DNA of 64,000 nucleotides from CALOCV01 sp942491955. GTDB taxonomy: Bacteria > Chlamydiota > Chlamydiia > Chlamydiales > CALOCV01. Below the pieces are notes generated by a model. The model saw nothing but the letters and a program-made list of their open reading frames with translations, did no database searches and was not told the DNA's origin. The DNA lies in NCBI GenBank assembly GCA_942491955.1, contig CALOCV010000048.1:1-64000 (forward strand), read 5' to 3'. The translations under genes and the position numbers were made by a program. Positions 1 through 8,718 of the stretch are shown in pieces. The number at the start of each line of letters is the position of its first letter. The stretch's first letter is position 1.

Positions 1-272
1 TCATCACCAAAGCCATTGGAACCGGTGCGGATCTCGAGCCTTCTGTTCATTTATCGGATATTCAAGTAGGGGATGTCTATTTGCTCTGTTCAGATGGTCT
101 CAGTGATATTGTCTCTCCCATAGAGATTGAAGAAATTTTATTGAGTAAGAGTCGATTAAAAGAGATGGGCAGTTCTCTGATCGATCGTGCCAAAGCAAAA
201 GGTGGTCCTGATAATATTACCGTTCTCTTGCTCAAGATTGAAGAAGTTGAAGAGGAATCTACCATTTCATGA
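1..272 (+). CDS. PP2C-family Ser/Thr protein phosphatase, C-terminal part
   Basis: The reading frame is open to the left edge, so only the last ~89 residues are here. They carry the closing motifs of the PP2C (PPM) metal-dependent phosphatase family: ITKAIGTG, then GDVYLLCSDGLSD (a metal-binding Asp lies in this block), and GGPDNITVLLL near the C-terminus, where the Asp-Asn pair is the last metal-ligand region. Such enzymes remove phosphate from Ser/Thr and in Chlamydiae oppose Hanks-type kinases. The stop codon overlaps the start of the next gene (ATGA), suggesting one transcript; a PP2C followed by a NifS-like gene is also the C. trachomatis order as I recall it. Confidence 0.85.
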   Translation, partial: ITKAIGTGADLEPSVHLSDIQVGDVYLLCSDGLSDIVSPIEIEEILLSKSRLKEMGSSLIDRAKAKGGPDNITVLLLKIEEVEEESTIS

Positions 273-1422
273 CTTCCATCTATCTCGATAACAACGCAAC
301 CACTCCTATAGATCCCTCTGTTAAAAAGATCATACAAGAGGGGTTATCGCTATTGGGCAACCCCTCCAGCATTCACGCTTATGGACAACATGTTCGCAAT
401 GCTATTTCTCGCGCTCGTAGGAAAGTGGCGCACTATTTCGGATGCCCTCCAAGTTGTGTGATTTTCACTTCGAGTGGAACTGAGGGAATGAATTTGTTGT
501 TGCAGGATTTTTTGGCCTTCATGCAGGAGGACATCTTCTTACCTCTAATGTGGAACATGCTTGCGTCACTGCTACCTTGCAAGAACTATCTCTTCAAGGG
601 GTTGATGTAGAATTCTTGCCAGCAGGCCTGCACGGTGCTGTGCAAGTGGAGCAGGTGGCAGAAGCCATTCGTCCTGACACGCGATGCATCACTTTAATGG
701 CTGTTAACAATGAGACAGGAGTGAAAACCGATTGGGAATCGATAGCAGCATTGGCACAGGAACATAGGATTCCTTTTTTTGTTGATGGCGTTGCCCTTCT
801 CGGAAAAGAATTTTTCTCTCTTCCAAAGGGTGTAACGGGTATTGCATTCAGTGGTCATAAAATCCATGCTCCTCAAGGGATCGGTTGTGTTATTATCCAT
901 CCTCACTATGTACCCCATCCACTGATAACCGGGGGAGGGCAAGAACAGGGGCGCCGAGGAGGGACCGAAAATGTTTTGGGAATTCTCGCTTTTGCCGAAG
1001 CGATCCGTTGTTTGGAGAAAACTCTGACTAGCGCTTCGATACAGATGGCGGCACTGCGCGATCGTTTTGAAAAGACCATTAGCCAAGCTTTACCTAATGT
1101 GACCGTGAATGGGACAGGGCCAAGGGTAGCTAATGTCTCGAATCTTTCATTCTATGGGGTTAATGGAGAATCTTTACTCTTCCAGCTCGACTTAGAAGGG
1201 ATTGCGGTAAGTCATGGATCCGCTTGTTCATCGGGTGCTCTTGAACCCTCTCGCGTCTTTACAAATATGGGTTTGCCTAAAGAGTTGGCCGATTCGGCCA
1301 TTCGTTTTTCTTTAAGCCGTTTTACAACAGAAGCAGAAATGGATCAAGCGGCTCAAGTTGTCATTCGTTCTGTTTCTCGTCTTCGTGACCCAAAGAATTT
1401 TTTTCAGCAGGTTGGAACTTAA
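269..1422 (+). CDS. NifS/IscS-like cysteine desulfurase, interrupted by one frameshift
   Basis: PLP-dependent cysteine desulfurase, which takes sulfur from cysteine for Fe-S clusters or tRNA thiolation. The N-terminal part (YLDNNATTPID, TSSGTEG) is in one frame up to about 505; from there the -1 frame continues with GFFGLHAGGH and runs to the stop. The PLP lysine is in SGHKIHAPQG (~nt 859) and the catalytic cysteine in SHGSACSSG (~nt 1224), so nothing functional is missing. Restoring one G after CAG at 503-505 gives a 384-residue protein of normal length. A TTTTTTG run (508-514) lies at the junction and in principle could also support -1 slippage. The 3' end overlaps the convergent msrB gene by 62 bases. 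Confidence 0.85.
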
Positions 1423-1804
1423 GAGCAAGAGAATTGACGCAATAGCGTTTACCTGTTGGAAGGGGGCCATCGGGAAAAAGATGGCCAACGTGGCTTTCGC
1501 AGCGTGCACAATGAATCTCTGTTCGTGGATATGAGAGTTTGTTATCGATCTCCTCTTCCAAACATTTCGAAGAGATCGTTTCCCAAAAACTGGGCCATCC
1601 GGATCCCGAGGCAAATTTTGTTTCCGAAGAAAATAAGGGGGAACCGCATCCTCTACATAAATAGGTTCCTTCTTCATAAAATTTGTCATAGTGACCCGAA
1701 AATGCCGGTTCGGTTCCTTTTTGACGAAGAACATAGTATTCTTCTGAAGAGAGTTTTTTTGTCCACTCTTCGTCCGATAGGGGATGAAAGGAATGAGGAT
1801 TCAT
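1361..1804 (-). CDS. msrB: Peptide-methionine (R)-S-oxide reductase MsrB
   Basis: Reduces the R form of methionine sulfoxide in oxidised proteins, using thioredoxin. The 147 residues are a complete MsrB domain: two zinc-binding Cys pairs (C50/C53 and C99/C102), the GSGWPSF motif at 67-73, and the catalytic RYCVNS motif with Cys122. No signal peptide, so cytoplasmic. The C-terminal ~20 residues are encoded opposite the 3' end of the cysteine desulfurase gene, an unusually long convergent overlap (62 bases). The start at 1804 is the only ATG that leaves the whole domain intact. Confidence 0.93.
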   Translation of the reverse strand: MNPHSFHPLSDEEWTKKLSSEEYYVLRQKGTEPAFSGHYDKFYEEGTYLCRGCGSPLFSSETKFASGSGWPSFWETISSKCLEEEIDNKLSYPRTEIHCARCESHVGHLFPDGPLPTGKRYCVNSLALKFQPAEKNSLGHEDEKQNE

Positions 1805-1869
1805 AAAAACTAGAATTTTATCGATTTATTTATTATATAAAGGAAAAATCATTTTTTTGGAGATATTTT

Positions 1870-2202
1870 ATGGCTATTCTCATTTGGATCGTTTTGAGCG
1901 CTGTGGCTGTCTATGTCACATCTTATGTTCTTCCAGGCATTCACCTGAAAAATTTTGGGGCAGCCATTGTGGTTGCGGTGATTTTAGGAATTATTAATGG
2001 GTTTTTGGCTCCCATCCTCTATGTACTGACCCTTCCAATTAATATTCTAACACTAGGCCTCTTCACATTTGTTGTCATGGCCCTTCTCGTGATGCTCACA
2101 GGAGCTATCGTTCCGGGCTTTGTTGTTGACGGATTTTGGTGGGCTCTTGCTTTCGCTTTGATCTTTGCTTTACTCAATATGTTTTTTGCTGGTGTTCTAT
2201 AA
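1870..2202 (+). CDS. Small four-helix membrane protein, phage holin superfamily IV type
   Basis: A 110-residue, almost entirely hydrophobic protein with four membrane segments (about 2-22, 29-50, 53-78 and 88-109). The spacing and the LPGIHLKNFGAA, GIINGFLAPIL and LPINILTLGLF blocks match the family annotated as 'phage holin family 4 superfamily / membrane protein of unknown function', common in free-living bacteria. Despite the name, chromosomal members are not known lysis proteins and no phage genes lie nearby. A GGAGATATTTT stretch precedes the ATG. It is 19 bases ahead of the MFS gene and probably cotranscribed with it. Confidence 0.75.
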   Translation: MAILIWIVLSAVAVYVTSYVLPGIHLKNFGAAIVVAVILGIINGFLAPILYVLTLPINILTLGLFTFVVMALLVMLTGAIVPGFVVDGFWWALAFALIFALLNMFFAGVL

Positions 2203-2221
2203 CCTTTAGGAGTTCTGTTGT

Positions 2222-3418
2222 ATGGAGGTTGGGGAACCGAAGAATCAAGTTAAGGCTGTTTTGTTGTTGGCAAGTACCATGACGATCATGGCCGGTGCGG
2301 TTATCTCCCCCTCGATTCCGGGTATGGAAAAGATTTTTTCTGAGGTGACCGATGCCTACTGGATCGTACCTCTGCTCCTCACGATGCCGGGCCTTCTCAT
2401 CGCCCTTACAGCCCCCTTTGCGGGTTTTATGATGGATGTATTTGGCAGAAAAAAACCTCTCATGGTGGGTCTATTTTTTTATGCTCTTTCGGGAAGTTCC
2501 GGTCTTTACCTTACTACTTTAACGACTCTTCTCTTAGGAAGAGCTTTGCTTGGCCTGGCCGTTGGCCTTGTCATGACGGCAACAACGACGCTCATTGCTG
2601 ACTATTTCTCTGGTCATCAGCGCGATCGTTTTATGGGTTTGCAAGCGGCGTTTATGGGATTGGGAGGGCTTGTTTTTTTGATTACTGGAGGAATGCTTGC
2701 CGACCTCAATTGGAGAGCTCCTTTCGCCATTTATCTCATCTCTCTTTTCCTCATCCCCTGTGTTGGATGGTGGATCGACGATCCAATTGAGAAGGGAGGC
2801 TCTTTAAAAACGAATCAGGTTCCCAATAAAACACCGCTTACACAGATTTTTTTTATCTATGCGATGGGTTTTTTAGGGATGTTTTTCTTCTATCTATTAC
2901 CCGTTGAGCTCCCTTCTCTTCTTGTTAATAAGATCCACGTTTCAGCGGCAAAAGTGGGCATTGCCGTCGGGTTTGGTGCCTTTTTTTCCGCTATTGGAGC
3001 CCTTCTTTATCCGCATATTCACTACTATCTCTCCGATATGGTCGTTTATGGATTGCTTTTTCTTCTCCTCGGTTTCGGTTTCCTCGTCCTTTCTATAGCA
3101 AATAGTTTTTCGATTGTTGCCGTTGGAACCATTTTCTGTGGTCTTGGTTTTGGCCTTCTCTTCCCTAATTCTTCTGTTTCTCTCACCAATTGCATTCCGG
3201 CTAGAAGTCGGGGGCGGTGGATTGGAGGACTTAGTGGGTCAATTTTTCTAGGCCAATTTCTTGTTCCTATTGTCTACTACCCGCTTGTCGAAGCATGTGG
3301 CCTTCAAGGTCCCTGTGGCGCTTTTAATGTGACTTGTTTTGTCTCGTTAGGTCTAGCCATTCTTCTGTTTAGTATCTCTTGGATTACTGGTTTTTTCAAA
3401 CCAAATACCAATTTTTAA
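2222..3418 (+). CDS. Major facilitator superfamily (MFS) transporter
   Basis: A 398-residue integral membrane protein with about twelve hydrophobic segments. The MFS signature between helices 2 and 3 is present (GFMMDVFGRKKPLMVGLF), and the loop between helices 6 and 7 is charged (around DDPIEKGGSLKTN). It resembles drug/proton antiporters of the 12-helix type, but nothing in the sequence fixes the substrate. The start is supported by AGGAG at 2208-2212, nine bases upstream of the ATG. Confidence 0.85.
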   Translation: MEVGEPKNQVKAVLLLASTMTIMAGAVISPSIPGMEKIFSEVTDAYWIVPLLLTMPGLLIALTAPFAGFMMDVFGRKKPLMVGLFFYALSGSSGLYLTTLTTLLLGRALLGLAVGLVMTATTTLIADYFSGHQRDRFMGLQAAFMGLGGLVFLITGGMLADLNWRAPFAIYLISLFLIPCVGWWIDDPIEKGGSLKTNQVPNKTPLTQIFFIYAMGFLGMFFFYLLPVELPSLLVNKIHVSAAKVGIAVGFGAFFSAIGALLYPHIHYYLSDMVVYGLLFLLLGFGFLVLSIANSFSIVAVGTIFCGLGFGLLFPNSSVSLTNCIPARSRGRWIGGLSGSIFLGQFLVPIVYYPLVEACGLQGPCGAFNVTCFVSLGLAILLFSISWITGFFKPNTNF

Positions 3419-3627
3419 CCTCGCCAACTTTCAAACTTATAGTATTTTAACCCACATTCCGCACCTAATACCAAACGCAATAAATAAACATATTGTTGCG
3501 TTTAAAATAATGTGAGTTTTGGACCAAAATATGAAGATGTAGCGGGAGTCAATGGATCAAATTTATATAAAAAAATATACAAAAAAAAGGGAAAACGTTA
3601 AAATATTTATTTAAAATTTAATTTTAG
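3419..3627. other. AT-rich intergenic region with a repeat remnant
   Basis: No gene is seen. Bases 3451-3473 (CCCACATTCCGCACC plus CTAATACCA) are identical to 26448-26470, just outside and into MITE-like copy A; the first 15 bases recur inverted at 50578-50592. The rest is A/T-rich and precedes a gene of similarly low GC. Confidence 0.4.
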
Positions 3628-4608
3628 GTGGTTCTAGTGATAGCTCCTACTGTCTATGGAAACGAATATCGGACTTGGAAAATTGAACGAGACCAATTCA
3701 AAAAAAAGTATAAAAATTCTCTAAAAGATAAGGTTAAATTTTTTTTTAAATTTTATGAAAAGGAATGGAAAGAACACAATCAAAAATTGAAACAAATATG
3801 TCAAAGCACAAGTAAAAAGGTTACTCTGAAAGATATAGAGCATTCTTATTCTGATTCTATATCAAATAAAGAATTAGCTTTTTTAACATCGGTGATACGC
3901 TGTCATGGTGAGAAAATTAATGAACGTAAAGACTTTGTGGGTTTTCATTGGAAGGTGACAAATACAACAACGGGCATAGAGCATTACGTTGTAGGTACTT
4001 GTCATGCGGCAACAAAAAATATGACCCAGCATCCACGGATAAAAGAAGCGATTCAAAATACAAAAATTCTTATAACAGAGTTAAAAGGCAATAAATTGTT
4101 TTTTGTCTTGCGAAGATTGGAACGGTTATTTACAAAGTCTCTTATAAAATATGCGATTGACGATGAATTGAGCCGATTAGCTGCGAAACAAAAAAAGAAA
4201 AATATTGGTTTAGAGACTATAAAAAGTCAGATCCAGATGGGGTCAGGAGATGCGACGTTGAAATATTTTTCTACAATTAAATGGATTGTCCGAGTGACTC
4301 AATTTAAGCAGCAGTTGAGCAATTATTGTAGTGTAGAATTCTGGCAAAATGGCAATGAGAAGGGTATGGATTTGGATGAGATACCTAAAACATTGTTGAG
4401 AGATCGCAATATCCGTTGGTTAAGAGAGGTTCCTTGCGCAGACACTGAAGGAAAAAAATTCAAAGGGTTAGCGGATTTGCTGCAAAATACAAATACGCCT
4501 ATCTGTATTGCTGTTGGGGCAGCCCATTGTATTGGTAATGAAAAACAACAAGGATTGATTTGCATGTTTGAAAAGGCAGGATTAAAAATTGAGAGAATCT
4601 ATGCCTGA
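3628..4608 (+). CDS. TraB/GumN (TIKI-like) family protein
   Basis: Two diagnostic blocks of the TraB/GumN family (putative metal-dependent proteases) are visible: the N-terminal YVVGTCHAATKNMTQHP followed by ILITELKG (GxxH...E pattern), and the C-terminal PICIAVGAAHCIGNEKQQG followed by KAGLKIERI. The protein is 326 residues. Base composition is clearly more AT-rich than the surrounding genes, suggesting transfer. The GTG start lies directly after an in-frame stop, and the first residues (VVLVIAPTVYG) look like the end of a signal peptide whose beginning is missing, so the 5' end may be truncated or frameshifted. Family members are usually secreted or membrane-associated. Confidence 0.7.
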   Translation: MVLVIAPTVYGNEYRTWKIERDQFKKKYKNSLKDKVKFFFKFYEKEWKEHNQKLKQICQSTSKKVTLKDIEHSYSDSISNKELAFLTSVIRCHGEKINERKDFVGFHWKVTNTTTGIEHYVVGTCHAATKNMTQHPRIKEAIQNTKILITELKGNKLFFVLRRLERLFTKSLIKYAIDDELSRLAAKQKKKNIGLETIKSQIQMGSGDATLKYFSTIKWIVRVTQFKQQLSNYCSVEFWQNGNEKGMDLDEIPKTLLRDRNIRWLREVPCADTEGKKFKGLADLLQNTNTPICIAVGAAHCIGNEKQQGLICMFEKAGLKIERIYA

Positions 4609-4740
4609 TATCAATGGAAAGAAATAAAGAGACAAATTCATATTCATTTTTTTCCTTAAAATCGATTTTTCGCTCTTGCAAACTCACAAGAGTTTGTACC
4701 ATTTCTTAAAAATAACCTTGAATCCAATTTCTGTACTTAT
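4609..4740. repeat. Diverged copy of the 162-bp MITE-like repeat
   Basis: The stretch CAATGGAAAG...CAAATTCATATTCAT...CTCTTGCAAACTCACAAG, with the central palindrome around 4674-4694, follows the layout of the intact repeats at 26465, 30021, 35559 and 45689 but has many substitutions and no clean terminal inverted repeats. Translating the opposite strand gives QTLVSLQ, the same string produced by the intact copies. It starts at the stop codon of the TraB-like gene. Confidence 0.5.
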
Positions 4741-4821
4741 TTATCGTGTTTAGTATAAGGAGCTATCTTTTTTGAGATGCCATCCTAGGCTTTGTTCTCA
4801 GCCCCAACAGGAATCGTTCGC

Positions 4822-7724
4822 TTACGACTTGGTATAGTGGCAATGTTGGCGGAGCTCTTCGAGACTATTAGCATGGGTATAGTGGAAGATGGTATGGGTG
4901 TTTTTTGTGCCACGACCGAGAAGAGCTATCCTTTTTCTATTTTGTTTTCCTAGTGTCTGTTGAGCAAATTGAAGAAATTCTTGATAGGAAAGCTGTTCAA
5001 GGCCATCCAATTGCTTTTCTTTGAGAGCAAATTCTTCGTTTTTGTCGAATGTAAGAGCAAAAAGATCATTGGCTCTTTCGTGAATATCCGGGGGAGGGGT
5101 CGCGATTTGCTCGATGAGACTCACTTTCATTTGTTCAAACCGCTCAGGAGACATCTCTTCTTTGAGGGATTTTTGGAGATAATTTTCGAGGAAGAGTTCG
5201 AAACGAGCGAGGAGATCTCTCGAATCGTGGGTATGAGATTGCACGGCAAAAAGAGAGAAGAGACGATTCTGGATTTCTAAAGGCTTTGCAAAGACGACAT
5301 AGCCCGTTTGTTGTTCTGTTCGGAGATGATTAAAGAAACGACCACTGATATCGTGAGATAAGAGAGCAAAAGTGGCCCAATGTTTTGATGAAGAGGCGTT
5401 GTTTTGGATGGCAAGGAGAGCTGCGTTCCCTTCACAAGAGAGGGGAATATCGACGAGGAAAGGGCCTTCTTCAATAGGAAGTTCTAGTACTTGAGGAAGT
5501 GCCATTTCTTCTTGCCGGCAGATCTCCTCAATAGGCAGGGTGTTGCGTAGAGTTGACCAAATTTTTTTTGTGCTTGGGATTCTTGGATATCACCATAAAA
5601 AATGGCTTTAACATGCACTTTTTTATAGAGGCTATTAAGAAAATCTTCCCATTTTTTTTGATCGATTTGTTGGATAGCCTCAAGACGTTGAGCAGGTAGG
5701 GTGGATTCTTTGTAGATGAGAGAGAGAAGATAGCCAAGAGTTTGTTGAAAAGGGTTTTCTCTTGCAGCATTTTCGTAGCGCTGCGAAAGATTCTCGTGAA
5801 GAGAGTTAAAGAGATCGGCTGTGAGGGTCATGGATGCAAGACGTTGAAGAACGTCGTTGAGTAGAGGAAGCGTTTTATCTCGATATCCTCCTAAAGTAAG
5901 GACGAGGCCGCGAGAGTTTCTCGAAAGAGAGAAAAACATCCCCGCTTTAGTCGCGTCTTTTTTAAGAGAAGCCAACCTCTGTTCTGCAGCGGCAACATAG
6001 AGGTCGCCTAAAACCTCTTCTTGAGCCATCCCTTTCGTGATGGCGGGGGTAGAGATTTCCCAGGAGGTGAACAGGTGAGGAAGCTGGTAAGAAGTGTCGG
6101 GGAGAAGATGGAGAGTCGCAGGTTCTTCAAGCGAAATTTTTTGTGGGGAGGCAGAAAGGGGATTTTGTCCAATGGAAAGATCGATCTCAAGGTTTTCAGG
6201 AAAGTAAGGATTGAGAGAGGGGAGTTCGAATGAGTTGACAATATATTGTTGCCATTTCTGTAGGCGGTGCTCAGGTAAGTCTTCAATATCGTATGCGACT
6301 TCCATCCATTCCTCGGTCAAAGGATAGTGGCGGGTTTGTTCTCCTTTCGGAAGAAAAAGGACGTATGCGGCCTTTTCTGGTGAGAGGTGATGGAAGAGAT
6401 CTTGTATCGTTTTTGGGTCGTAATCTGTGATAAGAGCATGTTGTTCAGGAAGGGTAGAGAGATCCTCCTCTTGCATTAAGCAAGCGAAGTCCATAACCGT
6501 TTGAAAAGCATCTCCAAAAGGGTGAAATTGGTATTGCAACTGTTTTGCATATGCGATTTGTTCAAAAAGAGGTTCAGGGAATGGGATGCGTGCGTGATCC
6601 TGAAGAATGGGAAAAGAGGAGGGAGGTCATAGCATCCAATTGTTCCACCCCTTTTTTTGTTAAGTCAAGAGATAGGGAAAGGACTTCTGTCCCATTGCCA
6701 AAACTTTTTACAACATATGCGTGGAGTTCTTTGACATACCCTTTCTCTTGTAAAATGGCACTAAGGCTGTTGGGGTGTTGTGAATCAAGCAGGTGGCCAA
6801 CGATATGGGCCGTTTTATGCTCCTTTTGCTCAGAAAAAAAGGAGGGAATTTCCCAAAGAATATGAAAATCACGAGTCTCTTTTATAGGATCGATCAAGAT
6901 GAGCTTTCCCTGAATTGAAGGGGGAAGGATCGGAAGCGGAGAGAGCGTTGCCCTGGCTTGTGTGACGGGAACAAGAGAAAAAAGTGCGTCCACATGTTCC
7001 TCGATCTGGTCGATAGGGAGAGGGGAATAGACTACAAGGTGCATCAGAGAAGCGCTATAATGATCGGTATACCATGAGCGAAGGCGTTCTTGAGAGCATG
7101 GTTTTAGCGTTGGGGAGGCATTCCCAGAGGCAAATCTTCTTCTCGGGCTCTCTTCAGGAAATAGTTCTCGGAGAACATGAAGAAAGTCGTGACATATCGG
7201 ACACTTTGCTTTTTATAAACTCTTGGTCGATAGCGCGGAGTTCTCGATCCAACTCCAGAAGGGTGAAATAAGGGATGAATAAAGAAGTGTGCAAAGCGAT
7301 CCAGCCCTTCAGTAAATGCCGCATGAGCGATGTTAAAGCCATAACAGGTGTGGTCATTCGATGTGAAGGCATTGGTTAAACCATGATTCTCTTGGACAAA
7401 TGTGTGAAATTCTCCCTCTTTGGGATATTTTTCCGTCCCCAAAAAGAGCATGTGTTCGACGAAATGAGCCATCCCGGGGATGTCATCGGGGTCGTCCCAA
7501 TATCCTTTTCGGACACTAAGGGCGGCTGATGAGGTGGGAGCCAGCGGATCGGAGATGAGATAGGCCTCCATCCCATTGTTCAGGCGAATACGACGGATTT
7601 GTTGTTGCGCCCTATGGGGGTTGAGAAGAGAAATCGTGGTGTTATCTGGGATGTGTTCAAAGGCAGCAAAGATAGGGGATAGGGTAAAGAGATAAGCAGT
7701 AAAAAAGAAAATGATTTTTTTCAT
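4822..7724 (-). pseudogene. ptr: M16 (pitrilysin/insulinase-like) metalloprotease, four frameshifts
   Basis: The locus encodes a ~966-residue M16A zinc protease once four single-base shifts are corrected (near 7255, 7185, 6615 and 5540: three extra bases, one missing). All parts remain: signal peptide (KKIIFFFTAYLFTLSPIFA), inverted zinc motif HFVEH with HMLFLGTEKYP, TNAFTSNDHTCYGFNI, RELRAIDQEFIKS, and the late LRTEQQTGYVV block. Length and motif order match insulin-degrading enzyme, and an insulinase gene next to plsB and rng is the chlamydial arrangement. Each shift lies in a 2-4 base run, so sequence error is as likely as true decay. The start (7724) overlaps the plsB stop (ATGA), implying translational coupling. 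Confidence 0.8.
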
Positions 7725-8704
7725 GGGCATAGCTCTTGGTATAATTGTTTGACGGTCGATTCAATCCGCTGAGCGCGATGTTCTCGACGCGCTCTTTTGT
7801 CCATTTCTGGAGGGGCTTCTTCTTGAAAAATTTCTGAGCCAAAATAGGCATGAATGTTGGTTCGTAGCGTTTCACGGGACTCGCCGAGTTGTTCGGAAAC
7901 TTGATGAGGAGGAGGAAGAAGGTTATAGGTCCAAAGAGCAAGGGCAAAAAAATGCGTCGGGCGGGCGATTTTTTTTGCAAAAAGGGTGAACATCTCGATG
8001 CTTTGGGGATCGAACGGAGCGATAGAGACAACCCCGTTTTCATCGGGACGGTCTCGACCGCCACTTGGTGCGACATAAATGCAATGGCCTCCTTCTTGAA
8101 GCAGTTCTCCCATTTTCTTAAGGGTCATTTGATTATGAGCCATCTTCTCTTGCTTTGCTTCAGGAGGAAAATCAATATATTTTTTCGAATAAATACAAAG
8201 GAGATTGCAGCCAAGGCTAAATGGGACGGCTAATGGATCCGAGGTTACGCGATGACCTGCAACAAAAATCATCTCTTCGGATAGGAAAGGGTGTTTTTTT
8301 TGTAGGAGGAGGGCTAACAACTGGGGATCGGGTTCCGTTTGGTGGTTAGCAAAAAGGACAACATTTTCTTGACGTTGGATGTACTCTTCAATTTTTTTGA
8401 TTTCGGATTCACCTCGCAAAGTAGAGGTACTCCAGTCGACAAGAGGCTGGAAGAAGGAGAGACCAAAGGAAAAGTAATCAAACGGTTCACGTAAGGCTTT
8501 GTGATGAAGAGAAAACGGATAAGGGTGGAGCAGTTGTTGTTCGACAAGATCGATGTATTCGAGAATGATGGGCAAACCCTCTTTTACAGCACTTCCTTGT
8601 TTTTCAAGTGCTTGAAAATAACTTGGAAGGAAGTTCTGGATCGTTTTGCGGATCGTAGGAGGAAAGGGACTCTGATTGAGGCGACATTCAATGGCTTCAA
8701 GCAT
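7721..8704 (-). CDS. plsB: Glycerol-3-phosphate acyltransferase, chloroplast/chlamydial type
   Basis: Catalyses the first step of phospholipid synthesis, acylation of glycerol-3-phosphate at sn-1. The 327-residue protein resembles the soluble plant-chloroplast GPAT used by Chlamydiae rather than the long E. coli PlsB: a helical N-terminal domain (1-~95) followed by an acyltransferase domain with the HX4D motif (NHQTEPD, His121 and Asp126), a VAPSGGRDRP block and a LALWTYNLLPPP segment. No membrane segment is seen. It lies 14 bases downstream of rng and overlaps the protease start, forming a three-gene operon. Confidence 0.88.
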   Translation of the reverse strand: MLEAIECRLNQSPFPPTIRKTIQNFLPSYFQALEKQGSAVKEGLPIILEYIDLVEQQLLHPYPFSLHHKALREPFDYFSFGLSFFQPLVDWSTSTLRGESEIKKIEEYIQRQENVVLFANHQTEPDPQLLALLLQKKHPFLSEEMIFVAGHRVTSDPLAVPFSLGCNLLCIYSKKYIDFPPEAKQEKMAHNQMTLKKMGELLQEGGHCIYVAPSGGRDRPDENGVVSIAPFDPQSIEMFTLFAKKIARPTHFFALALWTYNLLPPPHQVSEQLGESRETLRTNIHAYFGSEIFQEEAPPEMDKRARREHRAQRIESTVKQLYQELCP

Positions 8705-8718
8705 ATCGACGACATGGT

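Noticed and set aside
1870..2202. Phage holin, suggesting a prophage
   Set aside because: Chromosomal holin-superfamily-IV membrane proteins are widespread, and there is no endolysin, integrase or structural phage gene in the window.
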